From Clostridia bacterium (GTDB lineage: Bacteria > Bacillota > Clostridia > Christensenellales > Aristaeellaceae): a stretch of 5,733 nucleotides of DNA. Below are positions 5,721-5,733 of this stretch, one piece after another. The stretch spans positions 1 to 5,733 of the forward strand of contig JAEDGL010000152.1 in the NCBI GenBank assembly GCA_016297535.1, given 5' to 3'. Position 1 is the stretch's first letter, and each line of letters starts with the position of its first letter. The position numbers and the translations under genes were made by a program. Under the pieces are notes generated by a model. That model was given only the letters and a program-made list of their open reading frames with translations, made no database searches and was not told where the DNA came from.

Positions 5721-5733
5721 AGTAGAAAAAAAG

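Overview
This window looks like a chromosomal segment from an anaerobic Firmicute, most likely a Clostridia lineage with moderate to fairly high GC (my impression; GC was not counted). The basis is strong GGAGG-type ribosome binding sites before almost every gene, a tRNA with an encoded CCA, short intergenic gaps, simple hairpin-plus-T-run terminators, and proteins that read like gut Clostridia homologues. I cannot name a genus. There is no transposase, phage gene, CRISPR array or toxin-antitoxin pair, and I see no clearly undescribed system. The interest lies in one broken gene, one enzyme with an unusual active-site residue, and two gene pairings.

Layout. Bases 1-53 are the 3' part of a tRNA-Leu(UAA), cut by the window edge inside the anticodon loop, followed by its terminator (55-107). 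A rightward set follows: a Nudix hydrolase (138-602), a class I SAM-dependent methyltransferase broken by an in-frame TAA at codon 35 (645-1322), and an aspartylglucosaminidase-type Ntn hydrolase (1353-2276). A strong hairpin terminator (2291-2329) closes this set. A leftward N-acylglucosamine 2-epimerase (2349-3554) converges on the same terminator region. A divergent promoter region of about 150 bp (3555-3706) separates it from a rightward pair: ornithine carbamoyltransferase (3707-4684) and a nucleoside hydrolase (4721-5632), closed by a perfect 15-bp hairpin terminator (5643-5677). The last 56 bases hold a second small hairpin that would suit a leftward transcript arriving from outside the window.

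How the genes may work together. The glucosaminidase and the epimerase both handle N-acetylglucosamine. The first splits the GlcNAc-Asn bond left after glycoprotein breakdown, and the second interconverts GlcNAc and ManNAc. They may serve salvage of amino-sugar and glycopeptide debris, but they lie in separate, convergent transcription units, so this is inference. The carbamoyltransferase and the nucleoside hydrolase are 36 bp apart on one strand and probably co-transcribed, linking ornithine/citrulline/carbamoyl-phosphate metabolism with nucleoside salvage. No other arginine or arginine-deiminase gene is visible, so the direction of the carbamoyltransferase is undecided. The nucleoside hydrolase carries Trp where inosine-uridine hydrolases have a catalytic His, which points towards a purine-type base-binding mode.
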